Source: an uncultured Rhodospirillaceae bacterium
GTDB lineage: Bacteria > Pseudomonadota > Alphaproteobacteria > CAAGCB01 > CAG-977
DNA length: 28,952 bases
Direction: 5' to 3'
NCBI GenBank assembly: GCA_900553035.1
Contig: USCC01000014.1
Location: forward strand, 1 to 28,952
Below the pieces are notes generated by a model, which made no database searches, was not told the DNA's origin, and saw nothing but the letters and a program-made list of their open reading frames with translations. Below, piece by piece: positions 1 to 8,167 of the stretch. Position 1 is the first letter of the stretch. The number at the start of each line of letters is the position of its first letter. The position numbers and the translations under genes are program-made.

Positions 1-1467
1 ACGGAATCTTTGCCCAGATTCTCTCCGGCAGCCAGCAATGTTCCGTCCTGCAACACCGCCGCCGTTCAGAACGCCGGAGAAACCTTTAACGCGGAAAAAA
101 CTCTGGAAACCGTTCCGGGAACAGAGGCGATTTCCACGCCGATTTCCGGAGATAAACCGGCTGAAACAGACGGCGCCGTTCCCGAAGCCCTTAAACCGCA
201 GGAAGTCCTGCCGGAAACCGACGCAGCCGCCGTCCCCGAGATGGAAGCGAAAGTGGCTGAAGCCGTTCAGAACGGCCTGTCTTCTGCGGAAAAAGGCGAG
301 CCTGAAGCCGATGGAAAAGATCCGACCCGTCCGGCCGTGAATACCGGACACAAACAGGAGACAATTCCTGAAGAAGTCGTCAAACGTGTTGTCGAGGAAT
401 TCGACCCGCAGACAGAGAAAGCCGCTTCCGCAACCCCGGAAATGACAGCTCCGTCGCCTGAAAAGGCCGGCCGGACGGACAGCCGGGCGGAAACAGATCT
501 GCCGGTTCCGCAGACAGCCCAGGCGGACGACCTAGCCGCAAAGCTTCCGGAAAACGCCAAAATCGCCGTTCAGGTGAAGACGAATACTCCGGAAAACACG
601 GCGGTTCGCACCGCCCCTGAAGAGGAAGCCGGACTTGCGGACGAGACCGTACCTGTCAAACCGACCCATTCCGAAACGACGGCGAAAACCGGGAACACAG
701 CGCCGGCCGCAACGACTTCGGAAACCGCGCGGAACGGCAATGATACCGGACGCAATCCCGACATGGGCGACGGAAATCGCCAGATGCCGAACGCGGGTGT
801 GCTTCCGAATGCCGGAACAGGCGCGGCTCAGACGGCTCAGGGAGAACAGACTTTCGCCGCCGCTCTGAAAACATCCGCGGCGGAAGGCGTTTCCGCCGTA
901 TCGGGAAATTCCGCCGCCGGAACAACGGACGGAGCGCAGCCCCTTTTCAACGTCCCCGGCGAAAGTCTGAAAGGCAAAGCCGTTGCCGGAACCGCCCCGG
1001 CTCCGAAAGCATCGGTCCCGACGAACGAACTGGTCGATCAGATCAAGGTCAGCATTACCAAAGCCGCCCGAGAAGGGCTGGAAAAAATCAATATCAACCT
1101 GAAACCCAAAGAACTGGGAAATATTCAGGTCAGGCTGGAAGTCGACAGCGACGGCAACATGAAAGCCTCGATCATCGCCAGCCGTCCGGAAACACTGGAT
1201 ATGCTCCAGAAGGACGCTTCGGTGTTGCGGCAGGCTCTTCAGGATGCCGGTCTCAAAACGAATGATAACGCTTTCAGCTTCAGCTACCGCGGCGATCAGC
1301 AGCCTCAGCAGGAAGCCGGGCGCTTTGCCGGGAATGACCGGCGGCATGACGGCGGACAGGACATTCCCCTCAACGGGGCAGACGCGGCCGCAACAGATGA
1401 CGATCTGACCGAAGCAATCATCGCTTCGGGCTGGACCGGGCGTCACGCGCTGAACATTCGCGTGTAA
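1..1467 (+). CDS. fliK: Flagellar hook-length control protein FliK (5' partial)
   Basis: Secreted molecular ruler that sets hook length and triggers the export switch. The frame is open to base 1. The first in-frame start-like codon is a TTG at 10 with no ribosome-binding site in view, so the true start probably lies upstream of the window. About 340 residues of low-complexity, Ala/Pro/Glu/Thr-rich sequence are followed by a C-terminal Flg_hook domain (about residues 342-440 counted from base 10), recognisable from VSITKAAREGLEKININLKP, KELGNIQVRLEVD and the following amphipathic helix. A long disordered N-terminus with a conserved C-terminus is usual for FliK. It is followed 25 bp later by flgD and then flgE, a standard hook cluster order, which supports the call. 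The N-terminal repetitive part cannot be identified on its own. Confidence 0.9.
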   Translation, partial: TESLPRFSPAASNVPSCNTAAVQNAGETFNAEKTLETVPGTEAISTPISGDKPAETDGAVPEALKPQEVLPETDAAAVPEMEAKVAEAVQNGLSSAEKGEPEADGKDPTRPAVNTGHKQETIPEEVVKRVVEEFDPQTEKAASATPEMTAPSPEKAGRTDSRAETDLPVPQTAQADDLAAKLPENAKIAVQVKTNTPENTAVRTAPEEEAGLADETVPVKPTHSETTAKTGNTAPAATTSETARNGNDTGRNPDMGDGNRQMPNAGVLPNAGTGAAQTAQGEQTFAAALKTSAAEGVSAVSGNSAAGTTDGAQPLFNVPGESLKGKAVAGTAPAPKASVPTNELVDQIKVSITKAAREGLEKININLKPKELGNIQVRLEVDSDGNMKASIIASRPETLDMLQKDASVLRQALQDAGLKTNDNAFSFSYRGDQQPQQEAGRFAGNDRRHDGGQDIPLNGADAAATDDDLTEAIIASGWTGRHALNIRV

Positions 1468-1492
1468 ACACAGGATATAAGGAGGGAAGGCA

Positions 1493-2269
1493 ATGACAGA
1501 TGTAAGCAGCACTTCGGCCTTGACCGGAACAGCAGCCCTGCAGGACGCCGTCAGCAACGGCAAGGATTCAAGCTCCTCGGCGCTGGCGCTGTCCGAAGAT
1601 CTGGATTCCTTCCTGTATCTTCTGACGACGCAACTGAAATACCAGGATCCTCTGTCGCCGATGGATTCGACCGAATTCACCAACCAGTTGGTTCAGTTCG
1701 CCGGCGTGGAACAGAGCATCCAGACCAACAAATATCTGGAAACCATCATCAGCCAGAACAACTCCGGCATGGCCAGCCAGGCCGTGAGCTATATGGATCA
1801 GGTTGTTCAGGCACAGACAAATTACGTTCCGCTTCAGAACGGAAGCGGCAAATTCGCCTACATCCTGGGTTCGGAGGCTTCCTCGTGCGTTGTCGCCATT
1901 CAGGATTCGGACGGTAATTTCGTCCGAACCTTTACCGGTGAACTGAGCTCCGGCCGTCACGTCATCGACTGGGACGGCAAGGACAACGACGGGAACCAGC
2001 TGCCGGACGGCGGTTATAAGATCGTCGTGACCGCGGCGGGAGCGGACGGCAAGGATGTCGAAGTCATGACGACGTCTTACGGCCGCGTCACGGGTGTTGC
2101 TTACGACGGCGATCTGATTGCCCTTGGCATGGGGGACGTCGTGGTCAATATGAACAGCGTTCTGGCCATCCACGGCGACAGCGAACTGCCGAAGGGCGAC
2201 CCGGATCCCGATCCGGAAACGCCAACCGTACCGGAAACACCGGAAGAAGGCGACAAGGAAACGGCCTGA
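1493..2269 (+). CDS. flgD: Flagellar hook assembly scaffold FlgD
   Basis: Hook cap protein that sits at the tip of the growing hook and lets FlgE subunits assemble; exported by the flagellar type III system. ATG at 1493 follows a strong GGAGGGAAGG ribosome-binding site. The N-terminal FlgD signature is clear (FLYLLTTQLKYQDPLSPMDS, then TEFTNQLVQFAGVEQ). The middle holds the Ig/tudor-like hook-cap fold (GRHVIDWDGKDNDGNQLPDG, then YKIVVTA). At 258 aa it is slightly long for the family. The excess is a C-terminal acidic, proline-rich tail (residues about 230-258, with DPDPDPETP and PETPEEG), which is probably disordered. It lies between fliK and flgE and is probably cotranscribed with fliK. Confidence 0.95.
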   Translation: MTDVSSTSALTGTAALQDAVSNGKDSSSSALALSEDLDSFLYLLTTQLKYQDPLSPMDSTEFTNQLVQFAGVEQSIQTNKYLETIISQNNSGMASQAVSYMDQVVQAQTNYVPLQNGSGKFAYILGSEASSCVVAIQDSDGNFVRTFTGELSSGRHVIDWDGKDNDGNQLPDGGYKIVVTAAGADGKDVEVMTTSYGRVTGVAYDGDLIALGMGDVVVNMNSVLAIHGDSELPKGDPDPDPETPTVPETPEEGDKETA

Positions 2270-2281
2270 AAACAAAAAACA

Positions 2282-2322
2282 CGCCGGTCAGAAATCAACC
2301 GGCGGCCAAATTAAGTTTTTTT
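2282..2322 (+). terminator. Hairpin between flgD and flgE (weak terminator or attenuator)
   Basis: A perfect 7-bp inverted repeat, CGCCGGT (2282-2288) and ACCGGCG (2298-2304), encloses a 9-nt loop. A run of seven T residues (2316-2322) begins 11 nt after the stem. That distance is longer than in a classical intrinsic terminator, so partial termination or an mRNA-processing or stabilising hairpin is as likely. Because flgE follows on the same strand, it could set the large flgE:flgD expression ratio. Confidence 0.4.
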
Positions 2323-2368
2323 CACGGCAGAACAGCCTCGGAAAAAACCTAATACAAGGGAGAAAGAC

Positions 2369-4969
2369 ATGAGCTTATTTGGAGCACTTAAATCCGGGGT
2401 ATCCGGTTTAACGTCACAGTCCAGCGCGATGGGAATTATTTCCGACAACGTCGCGAACATCAACACGACCGGCTATAAGGCCACAACGGCCAAATTTTCG
2501 ACGCTGGTCACCAAACAGGTATCAACGACGCAGTATTCCTGCGGCGGTGTCCAATGCCGCCCCAGCGCCGGCATTGACGCACAGGGCCTGTTGTCGTCGT
2601 CGTCGTATTCAACGGATATGGCCATTTCCGGCCAGGGTTTCTTCGTCGTAAACGAAGCCGCCAATCCGGGGAACAACGATATGTGGGGCTACACCCGCGC
2701 CGGTTCGTTCGGCAAGGACAATAACGGCTATCTGGTCAACACCGGCGGGTATTACCTGCAGGGATGGTCCTTGTTGCCGTATGACGGTTCCCCGAACGCG
2801 AACGTCATCAAGGTCGGCGACAGCTACTATATGAAGGCGTACAAGGACGGCATCGGCAATACGCAGTACATCAATGACAATATCATTGACAGTACAAACC
2901 TGAAGCCCATCAACCTGAACAACATCGGCGGCAGTGCGACGCCGACCCGTACGATCAGCCTGGGGGCAAACCTGCCGTCCAGCGATCCCATCTATGATCC
3001 GACCCAGCCCGAACTCGGCGGCCGGCACAAAACGGCGGCGCTGATTTATGACTCGCTCGGCAACGCGCACAACATGAATGTCCAGTTCACCAAGGAAACC
3101 TCGAATTCTTGGGGTCTTGACGTCCAGATGCCGTCCGGCGCCGCAACGCTGATCACCTACGGCAACCGCGAAGTCACGCAGGATACGACGCCTGACGTCT
3201 ATTCCGCGCGCGCCCAGCTGGAATTCACCAAGATTCCGACAAACCATTCGACCATTTCAATGGAAGTTGAAGGCGGTAAAACATACGTTTTTGAATTCTC
3301 GTCGGACGATACCCTGACGTACTCGCCTTCGCCGAATGAAACGCTTGTCAAAGTCGACATCAAAACCGGTATCGTGACCGTTGCCGACGCCATGGAGCGC
3401 TTCCAGGACGTCATTCAGGCGACGGTTCCGAGCGGCGGGCGCTTTGTCGCCAACGGTGGTACGATTGAAATTGAACAGTCCGTCGGCGGCGCCGCGATCA
3501 CCTTTGACGTCAGCAAGTGTCTGTCATGCAAACAGTCCGCGGCGAATCCCGACCCTGAAACAGGCATTTCGTCGGGCCGCTTCACCCTGCCCGAAATCGA
3601 CTGGGACATCAAAAACGTCGCCACGATTGATTTCAACAGCACGGCCGTCGCCGATTATGAGGGTCGCACCATTACACTGGGCAACACGATCTACGAGTTT
3701 ACCAACTCGGCTGCGGTGCCGCCTGTAACGGCCACTTCGCCGAACGTTGCCGTCGATATCAAGGGCGCTATCGTCAACGGTCGTATTGACACGCAGAAGC
3801 TGGTCAACCTTTTGAACATCGGCATTACCGAAACCGCATCGGAACCGGTTCGCTTCGTTGCAAGCGGTACGTCCATCGAAATTCATCAGAGCTCTTCGGG
3901 TAACCCGATTCTGGTGTCTTCGGCCGATTCAGCCCGTATTAATTTCACCAACAATACGCTGGCGGATTACGACGGGGAAACGGTCACGATCGACGGAAAG
4001 ACCTATACCTTCATGACGGCGGGCGCCGATCCGACCAATCCTCTGCAGGTCGATATCAGCGGTATTGCGACAGGCGAAGATTCCACCGCCGCCAACGTCA
4101 TGAACGCCCTGAATTCCGCAATCAAGAAATCGTACGAAAACGAACCGAATCCGGATCGCTACAAACTGTTCCAGGTCAGCGGCTCGACCCTGATTTCGAC
4201 GGACAACCTGATTACGGCTTCCAGCCTTGGCGGCACGCTTCAGACCTTTACGGGCATTGGCGACGCCGTCAGCGGCCGCGGCAAGACGAATGGTCAGCAG
4301 GGCGTCATCGACACGATCAATACGGGCGATCCGATGGTCGTGACGAACACCTTCACTTTCAATGCCAAAGCCGACGCCGAAACGGGATGCCGCATTCCGG
4401 CCGTCTGCTTTAACGCGGACGGCACGCCGAAATACATCAATGTCGACAGCATCGCCATTGAATGGGCGACCGGCGCTGAAGACATGACCGGGAACTATGA
4501 CGAAGCAAACCGGCTTTCCCTGTTCCTGGGAGATGCCAATACGTCCAACGGCCTGACCCACCTGTCCGGCGACTACACGACGAACTACATCAAGCAGGAC
4601 GGCGCGAAATACGGCAGCTACACCGGCGTGTCCATCAGCGAAGACGGCATTGTGACGGCTTTGTTCGATAACGGTGAAACGCGCCCGATTGCGCAGATTC
4701 CGCTGGCAACCTTCGTTGATTCCAACAGCCTGGAAGCCCTGACGGGCAACACCTGGATTGAAACGGACTCTTCGGGTCAGCCGACACTGCGCACCGCCGG
4801 CGAAGCCGGTTCGGGCAAAGTCACGGCGACCGCTCTGGAAAACTCGACCGCCGACATCGCGACGGAATTCACGAACATGATTACGACCCAGCGAGCCTAC
4901 TCTGCCGCGGCCAAGATCATCACGACTTCGGATTCGATGCTGGAGGAACTGATGACCATCAAGCGGTAG
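2369..4969 (+). CDS. flgE: Flagellar hook protein FlgE, expanded form
   Basis: Structural subunit of the hook, the universal joint between rod and filament. ATG at 2369 follows GGGAGAAAGAC. The N-terminal rod/hook signature is intact (SLFGALKSGVSGLTSQSSAM, then GIISDNVANINTTGYKA; FlgE core motif AISGQGFFVV). The C-terminal coil is also intact (NMITTQRAYSAAAKIITTSD, then MLEELMTIKR). At 866 aa it is about twice the enteric FlgE length. The extra mass is in the central surface region, which contains three similar modules at about 3247-3530, 3616-3920 and 3928-4230. Each has an I-x-F strand, a D-Y-E/D-G-x-T-I/V turn and a later V-S/A-x-G-T/S-x-I strand. Six cysteines occur as pairs (C58/C63, C384/C387, C674/C680), unusual in a protein exported unfolded. 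A strong terminator follows. Confidence 0.95.
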   Translation: MSLFGALKSGVSGLTSQSSAMGIISDNVANINTTGYKATTAKFSTLVTKQVSTTQYSCGGVQCRPSAGIDAQGLLSSSSYSTDMAISGQGFFVVNEAANPGNNDMWGYTRAGSFGKDNNGYLVNTGGYYLQGWSLLPYDGSPNANVIKVGDSYYMKAYKDGIGNTQYINDNIIDSTNLKPINLNNIGGSATPTRTISLGANLPSSDPIYDPTQPELGGRHKTAALIYDSLGNAHNMNVQFTKETSNSWGLDVQMPSGAATLITYGNREVTQDTTPDVYSARAQLEFTKIPTNHSTISMEVEGGKTYVFEFSSDDTLTYSPSPNETLVKVDIKTGIVTVADAMERFQDVIQATVPSGGRFVANGGTIEIEQSVGGAAITFDVSKCLSCKQSAANPDPETGISSGRFTLPEIDWDIKNVATIDFNSTAVADYEGRTITLGNTIYEFTNSAAVPPVTATSPNVAVDIKGAIVNGRIDTQKLVNLLNIGITETASEPVRFVASGTSIEIHQSSSGNPILVSSADSARINFTNNTLADYDGETVTIDGKTYTFMTAGADPTNPLQVDISGIATGEDSTAANVMNALNSAIKKSYENEPNPDRYKLFQVSGSTLISTDNLITASSLGGTLQTFTGIGDAVSGRGKTNGQQGVIDTINTGDPMVVTNTFTFNAKADAETGCRIPAVCFNADGTPKYINVDSIAIEWATGAEDMTGNYDEANRLSLFLGDANTSNGLTHLSGDYTTNYIKQDGAKYGSYTGVSISEDGIVTALFDNGETRPIAQIPLATFVDSNSLEALTGNTWIETDSSGQPTLRTAGEAGSGKVTATALENSTADIATEFTNMITTQRAYSAAAKIITTSDSMLEELMTIKR

Positions 4970-5000
4970 TCTCCGCGGACTGTCTTAATCCCTATAACTT

Positions 5001-5029
5001 ACCCCCGGCTCGGCCGGGGGTCTTTTTTT
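5001..5029 (+). terminator. Intrinsic terminator of the fliK-flgD-flgE unit
   Basis: A perfect 9-bp stem, ACCCCCGGC (5001-5009) with GCCGGGGGT (5013-5021), has a TCG loop and is followed after one C by seven T residues (5023-5029). It lies 32 bp after the flgE stop codon. This is a textbook Rho-independent terminator and marks the end of the hook transcript. Confidence 0.95.
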
Positions 5030-5176
5030 GCAGGACGGCGTTTCGGCCGGATGCGGCGGAAAAGACAGGAGGGGCGTCCCGCCGAACATTGACCTGATCA
5101 TGCCGTTTTCCGACCCGACCGATGTGCGTGCCGTCGCGGCGCGGACAGCCAACGTGTTTCCCGGATCCGCTGACGG

Positions 5177-5413
5177 ATGCCCCGGCGCATCATGGCCACA
5201 ACGGGCTTCCATACCGCAGGAAAGCTGAAAAGGCTGGCATCGTATGAAAAATCAATGGATAAGCCGGAAACCGAACACCGGAGTTCCGTCGATTTCCATG
5301 CGTATACCCGAGCCGTCTGCCGGCAGTATCGGAAAAATCTTTCCAAGGCGGAATTTTTTAAAACGCCGACAGAACCGTTTTATGAATTTTCGCCTGATCC
5401 GGAGGAAATGTAA
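5177..5413 (+). CDS. Doubtful small hypothetical protein (78 aa)
   Basis: I do not recognise this product. The frame runs from ATG 5177 (just after an in-frame TGA at 5171) to TAA at 5413. In-frame ATGs at 5192 and 5255 are alternatives. No convincing ribosome-binding site precedes any of them. The C-terminal half (from about residue 27) has a balanced composition and codon choice similar to its neighbours (DFHAYTRAVCRQYRKNLSKA, then EFFKTP). It has no TM segment and no known motif. It sits alone between the flgE terminator and the fliF promoter region. It may be a small protein, a decayed gene or chance. Apart from it, the 465-bp gap 5030-5494 holds only the promoter elements listed separately. 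Confidence 0.3.
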   Translation: MPRRIMATTGFHTAGKLKRLASYEKSMDKPETEHRSSVDFHAYTRAVCRQYRKNLSKAEFFKTPTEPFYEFSPDPEEM

Positions 5414-5418
5414 AAAAA

Positions 5419-5450
5419 TTAACCGTTTTTTATATAACTCTGTTATATCT
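5419..5450 (+). promoter_or_regulatory. CtrA-like box and promoter elements upstream of fliF
   Basis: TTAA (5419-5422), seven bases, then TTAT (5430-5433) match 7 of 8 specified positions of the alphaproteobacterial CtrA consensus TTAA-N7-TTAA, and the first half continues as TTAACC. The same bases could act as a -35 (TTAACC, 5419-5424) for a -10-like TTATAT/TATATC at 5443-5449. The element lies about 70 bp upstream of the fliF GTG. In Caulobacter the orthologous fliF operon is a direct CtrA target (established knowledge). That this site is used here is inference. Confidence 0.45.
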
Positions 5451-5494
5451 TTGGTAAGATTTGCTGATTTGTATGCAATGGGCTGGAAAAGACC

Positions 5495-7111
5495 GTGAAT
5501 TCATTTATTCAAACACTGAAAAGCTTGGGAACGGCGCGCCTGGCCGCAATGGGCGGCGTGGCGATTTTTCTGATGGGTTTTCTGATTTATCTGGCGACCC
5601 GTCTGGGATCGACGGAAATGGCCGTCCTGTTCAGCGAACTGGAACCCGGCGATACAAAGCAGATCATTCAGAAACTTGAAGAACAGAACGTCCCCTTCCA
5701 GCTTTACAAAAACGGAACGGAAATCCGCGTGCCGGTCGCCGACGTCCTGAAGCTGCGCGTCCAGCTGGCGGAAACCGCGGGCGCCGGCAACGTTGTCGGT
5801 TACGAACTGTTCGACAAGACACAATCGCCCGGCATCGGCCACGAGGTCATGAACCTGCAGATGTTGCGTGCGCTGGAAGGCGAACTGGCCCGCACGATCA
5901 AGGCGATTGACCATGTTAAGGCCGCCCGTGTCCATCTTGTCCTGCCCAAGCGGGAAATGTTTTCACGCGAGGAACAGAAACCCTCGGCCTCTGTCATCGT
6001 CAAAATGGACGGCAAGGAAAAACTGAGCCAGAAGCAGGTCGAAGGCATCCAGCGTCTGGTCGCCGCCGCCGTCCCGAAAATGGACGTGCAGAATGTTTCC
6101 ATCCTGGACACACGCGGCGCCCTTTTGACCCGCGAATACCTGTCCGAAGAACAGATGACCATGTCCACGAACGAAGAAATGCGGCGCGATTATGAACAGC
6201 GTCTGGCTCGTTCGGTTCAGAGCCTTCTGGAACGTTCCGTCGGTCAGGACAAGGTTCGCGTCAACGTTTCCCTTGAAATGGATTTCGACCAGGTCGTCGT
6301 CAACAAGGAACTTTATGATCCCGACACACAGGTTCTGCGCTCTTCCACAACGGTGGAGGAAAATTCAAAAACGGACGAAAAGGAACCGATCGTCAGCGTT
6401 GAGCAGAACCTGCCCAATGCCGAAGCGCAGAACGCCAACCAGGTGACGTCACAGGCAAACCGGACCGAAGAAACGGTCAACTATGAAATTTCAAAACAGG
6501 TCATCAGTCAGGTGCGCAAGACCGGCGTCATCAAGCGCATTTCCGCGGCGGTCATCGTCGACGGCATTTATACGACGCTTCCCAGCGGAATCCGCGAATA
6601 CGCGCCCCGTTCGGAAAAGGAAATGGATCTGCTGGCCGCGCTTGTCCGTTCCGCCATCGGATACGATGCCAACCGCGGCGACACGATTGAAGTCGTGAAC
6701 CTGCCTTTCTTCAATCCCGAAGACCTTCTGCGGGCGGAAGATCCGATTTTGTTCATGGGCTTTACAAAGTTAGAGATTATCAAAATGGTTGAAGGTTTGG
6801 GCGTCGCGCTTGTCGCCGTCCTTGTTATTTTGCTCGTTGTCCGTCCGCTGGTCGTCAAGGCATTTGAACCCGCCGACACGGAAGAAGAGGAGAGACTGCT
6901 TATGACTGGACCGAACGGAGGCCCCCCGCAGCTGGTCGGGCCCGACGGAGAAATATCTGAAAGCTCTCAGTTAGAAGAACTGATTGACATTGCGAAGGTC
7001 GAAGGACGCGTGAAGGCTTCCTCGGTTCGCAAAATCGGCGAAATTATTGATCAGCATCCGGAAGAGGCGGTCAATATCATCCGTACCTGGCTTTACAGCG
7101 ACGGACAATAG
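5495..7111 (+). CDS. fliF: Flagellar MS-ring protein FliF
   Basis: Forms the inner-membrane MS ring on which the switch, rod and export gate assemble. A GTG start at 5495 gives a normal N-terminus directly before the first TM segment (about residues 15-36). The periplasmic YscJ/FliF domain follows (ELEPGDTKQIIQKLEEQNVP; GYELFDKTQSPGIGHEVMNL; VKAARVHLVLPKREMF), then ring-building motif 3 with the SVEQNLPNAEAQ region. A second TM segment lies at about 428-450 (VALVAVLVILLVV). The C-terminal cytoplasmic tail (ELIDIAKVEGRVKASSVRKI) is the FliG-binding region. The 538-aa length is normal. It is the first gene of the long flagellar unit. The ribosome-binding site is weak (GGAAAAGA), and the GTG start may limit translation. 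Confidence 0.96.
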   Translation: MNSFIQTLKSLGTARLAAMGGVAIFLMGFLIYLATRLGSTEMAVLFSELEPGDTKQIIQKLEEQNVPFQLYKNGTEIRVPVADVLKLRVQLAETAGAGNVVGYELFDKTQSPGIGHEVMNLQMLRALEGELARTIKAIDHVKAARVHLVLPKREMFSREEQKPSASVIVKMDGKEKLSQKQVEGIQRLVAAAVPKMDVQNVSILDTRGALLTREYLSEEQMTMSTNEEMRRDYEQRLARSVQSLLERSVGQDKVRVNVSLEMDFDQVVVNKELYDPDTQVLRSSTTVEENSKTDEKEPIVSVEQNLPNAEAQNANQVTSQANRTEETVNYEISKQVISQVRKTGVIKRISAAVIVDGIYTTLPSGIREYAPRSEKEMDLLAALVRSAIGYDANRGDTIEVVNLPFFNPEDLLRAEDPILFMGFTKLEIIKMVEGLGVALVAVLVILLVVRPLVVKAFEPADTEEEERLLMTGPNGGPPQLVGPDGEISESSQLEELIDIAKVEGRVKASSVRKIGEIIDQHPEEAVNIIRTWLYSDGQ

Positions 7112-7123
7112 GAGAACGCAAAC

Positions 7124-8143
7124 GTGGCAACCGCTATTGAAGATTACCGCAGTCTGACCGGACAGCAAAAGGCCGCCATTCTGATGCTGTCTCTGCAGGA
7201 AGAACATACGGCCAAGCTGTTCTCTCTGATGGAGGACGACGAAATCCGTGAAATTTCGGTGATCATGGCCAGCCTGGGATCCATCCCGGCGGCGACTGTC
7301 GAAAAGATTTTCATTGAATTCGCCGACGCCATTTCCAACCCGGGATCGCTGATCGGCAACTATGAAAACACCGAACGCCTTCTGATGAAAAGCCTGGGCA
7401 AGGAACGCGTCGCCTCCATCATGGAAGAAATACGCGGGCCGGCCGGCCGTACAATGTGGGATAAGCTCGGCAATGTCAACGAACAGGTGCTGGCGAACTA
7501 TCTGAAAAACGAATACCCCCAGACCGTCGCCGTCGTGCTGTCGAAAATCAGGGCGGATCATTCGGCTCGTGTTCTGGCTCTGCTGCCCGAATCCTTTGCA
7601 ATGGAAGTCATCATGCGCCTTTTGCGTATGGAAGCGATTCAGAAAGACGTGCTCGACGGCGTGGAACAGACCCTGCGTGCCGAGTTCATGAACAACCTGG
7701 CCCGTTCGACGCGCCGGGATTCGCATGAACTCATCGCCGAAATGTTCAACAACCTCGACCGCAACACCGAAGGGCGCTTCATGTCCGCGTTGGAAGAACG
7801 CAACCGCGAATCCGCCGAACGCATCAAGTCCCTTATGTTCACGTTTGAAGATCTCACCCGTCTGGACGCTCAGGGCATCCAGATCCTGTTGCGCAACGCC
7901 GACAAGGAAAAACTGGGCGTGGCTCTCAAGGGTGCTTCAGACGTCATCAAGGATCTGTTCTTCAAGAACATGTCCGAGCGCGCCGGCAAGATGATGCGCG
8001 AAGACATGGAAGCCATGGGGCCGGTTCGTCTGCGCGACGTGGACGAAGCGCAGGCGCTTATCGTTCAGCTGGCCAAGGAACTGGCCAACAACGGCGAAAT
8101 CACTATTTCCGAAGGCGGGTCTCAGGACGAACTGATTTATTAA
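7124..8143 (+). CDS. fliG: Flagellar motor switch protein FliG
   Basis: Rotor protein that contacts the stator and transmits torque; it binds FliF, FliM and FliN at the cytoplasmic face. A GTG start at 7124 follows AGGAG, which overlaps the fliF stop. All three FliG domains are present in 339 aa: the N-terminal FliF-binding domain (LTGQQKAAILMLSLQEEHTA), the middle domain (EYPQTVAVVLSKIRADHSAR in place of the usual EHPQ) and the C-terminal torque domain (MFTFEDL...; LKGASDVIKDLFFKNMSERA; GPVRL). The charged torque ridge is kept as RED before GPVRL, so the E. coli D288 position is a conservative Glu, while the D289 and R297 equivalents remain. It lies 12 bp after fliF. Confidence 0.97.
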   Translation: MATAIEDYRSLTGQQKAAILMLSLQEEHTAKLFSLMEDDEIREISVIMASLGSIPAATVEKIFIEFADAISNPGSLIGNYENTERLLMKSLGKERVASIMEEIRGPAGRTMWDKLGNVNEQVLANYLKNEYPQTVAVVLSKIRADHSARVLALLPESFAMEVIMRLLRMEAIQKDVLDGVEQTLRAEFMNNLARSTRRDSHELIAEMFNNLDRNTEGRFMSALEERNRESAERIKSLMFTFEDLTRLDAQGIQILLRNADKEKLGVALKGASDVIKDLFFKNMSERAGKMMREDMEAMGPVRLRDVDEAQALIVQLAKELANNGEITISEGGSQDELIY

Positions 8144-8167
8144 TCGTTTGCCGGGGAGCGAAACGGG

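Noticed and set aside
532..1683. Long minus-strand frame (383 aa) over fliK and flgD
   Set aside because: It runs opposite two well-supported genes, has no family motif, and its Arg/Gly/Phe-rich composition is typical of antisense shadow frames.
4985..5346. Two minus-strand frames in the flgE-fliF gap (75 and 82 aa)
   Set aside because: One runs through the flgE terminator; both are Arg-rich with no ribosome-binding site or family signal.
5450..5467. Sigma-54-like TGG...TTGC upstream of fliF
   Set aside because: The GG and GC elements are separated by 8 bases instead of the strictly required 10.
5244..5498. Plus-strand frame of 84 aa ending in a GTGA overlap with the fliF start
   Set aside because: It has a weak AAAAGG site, but the product is highly basic with rare AGG/AGA codons and runs through the promoter and CtrA-like region, so it is probably not coding.
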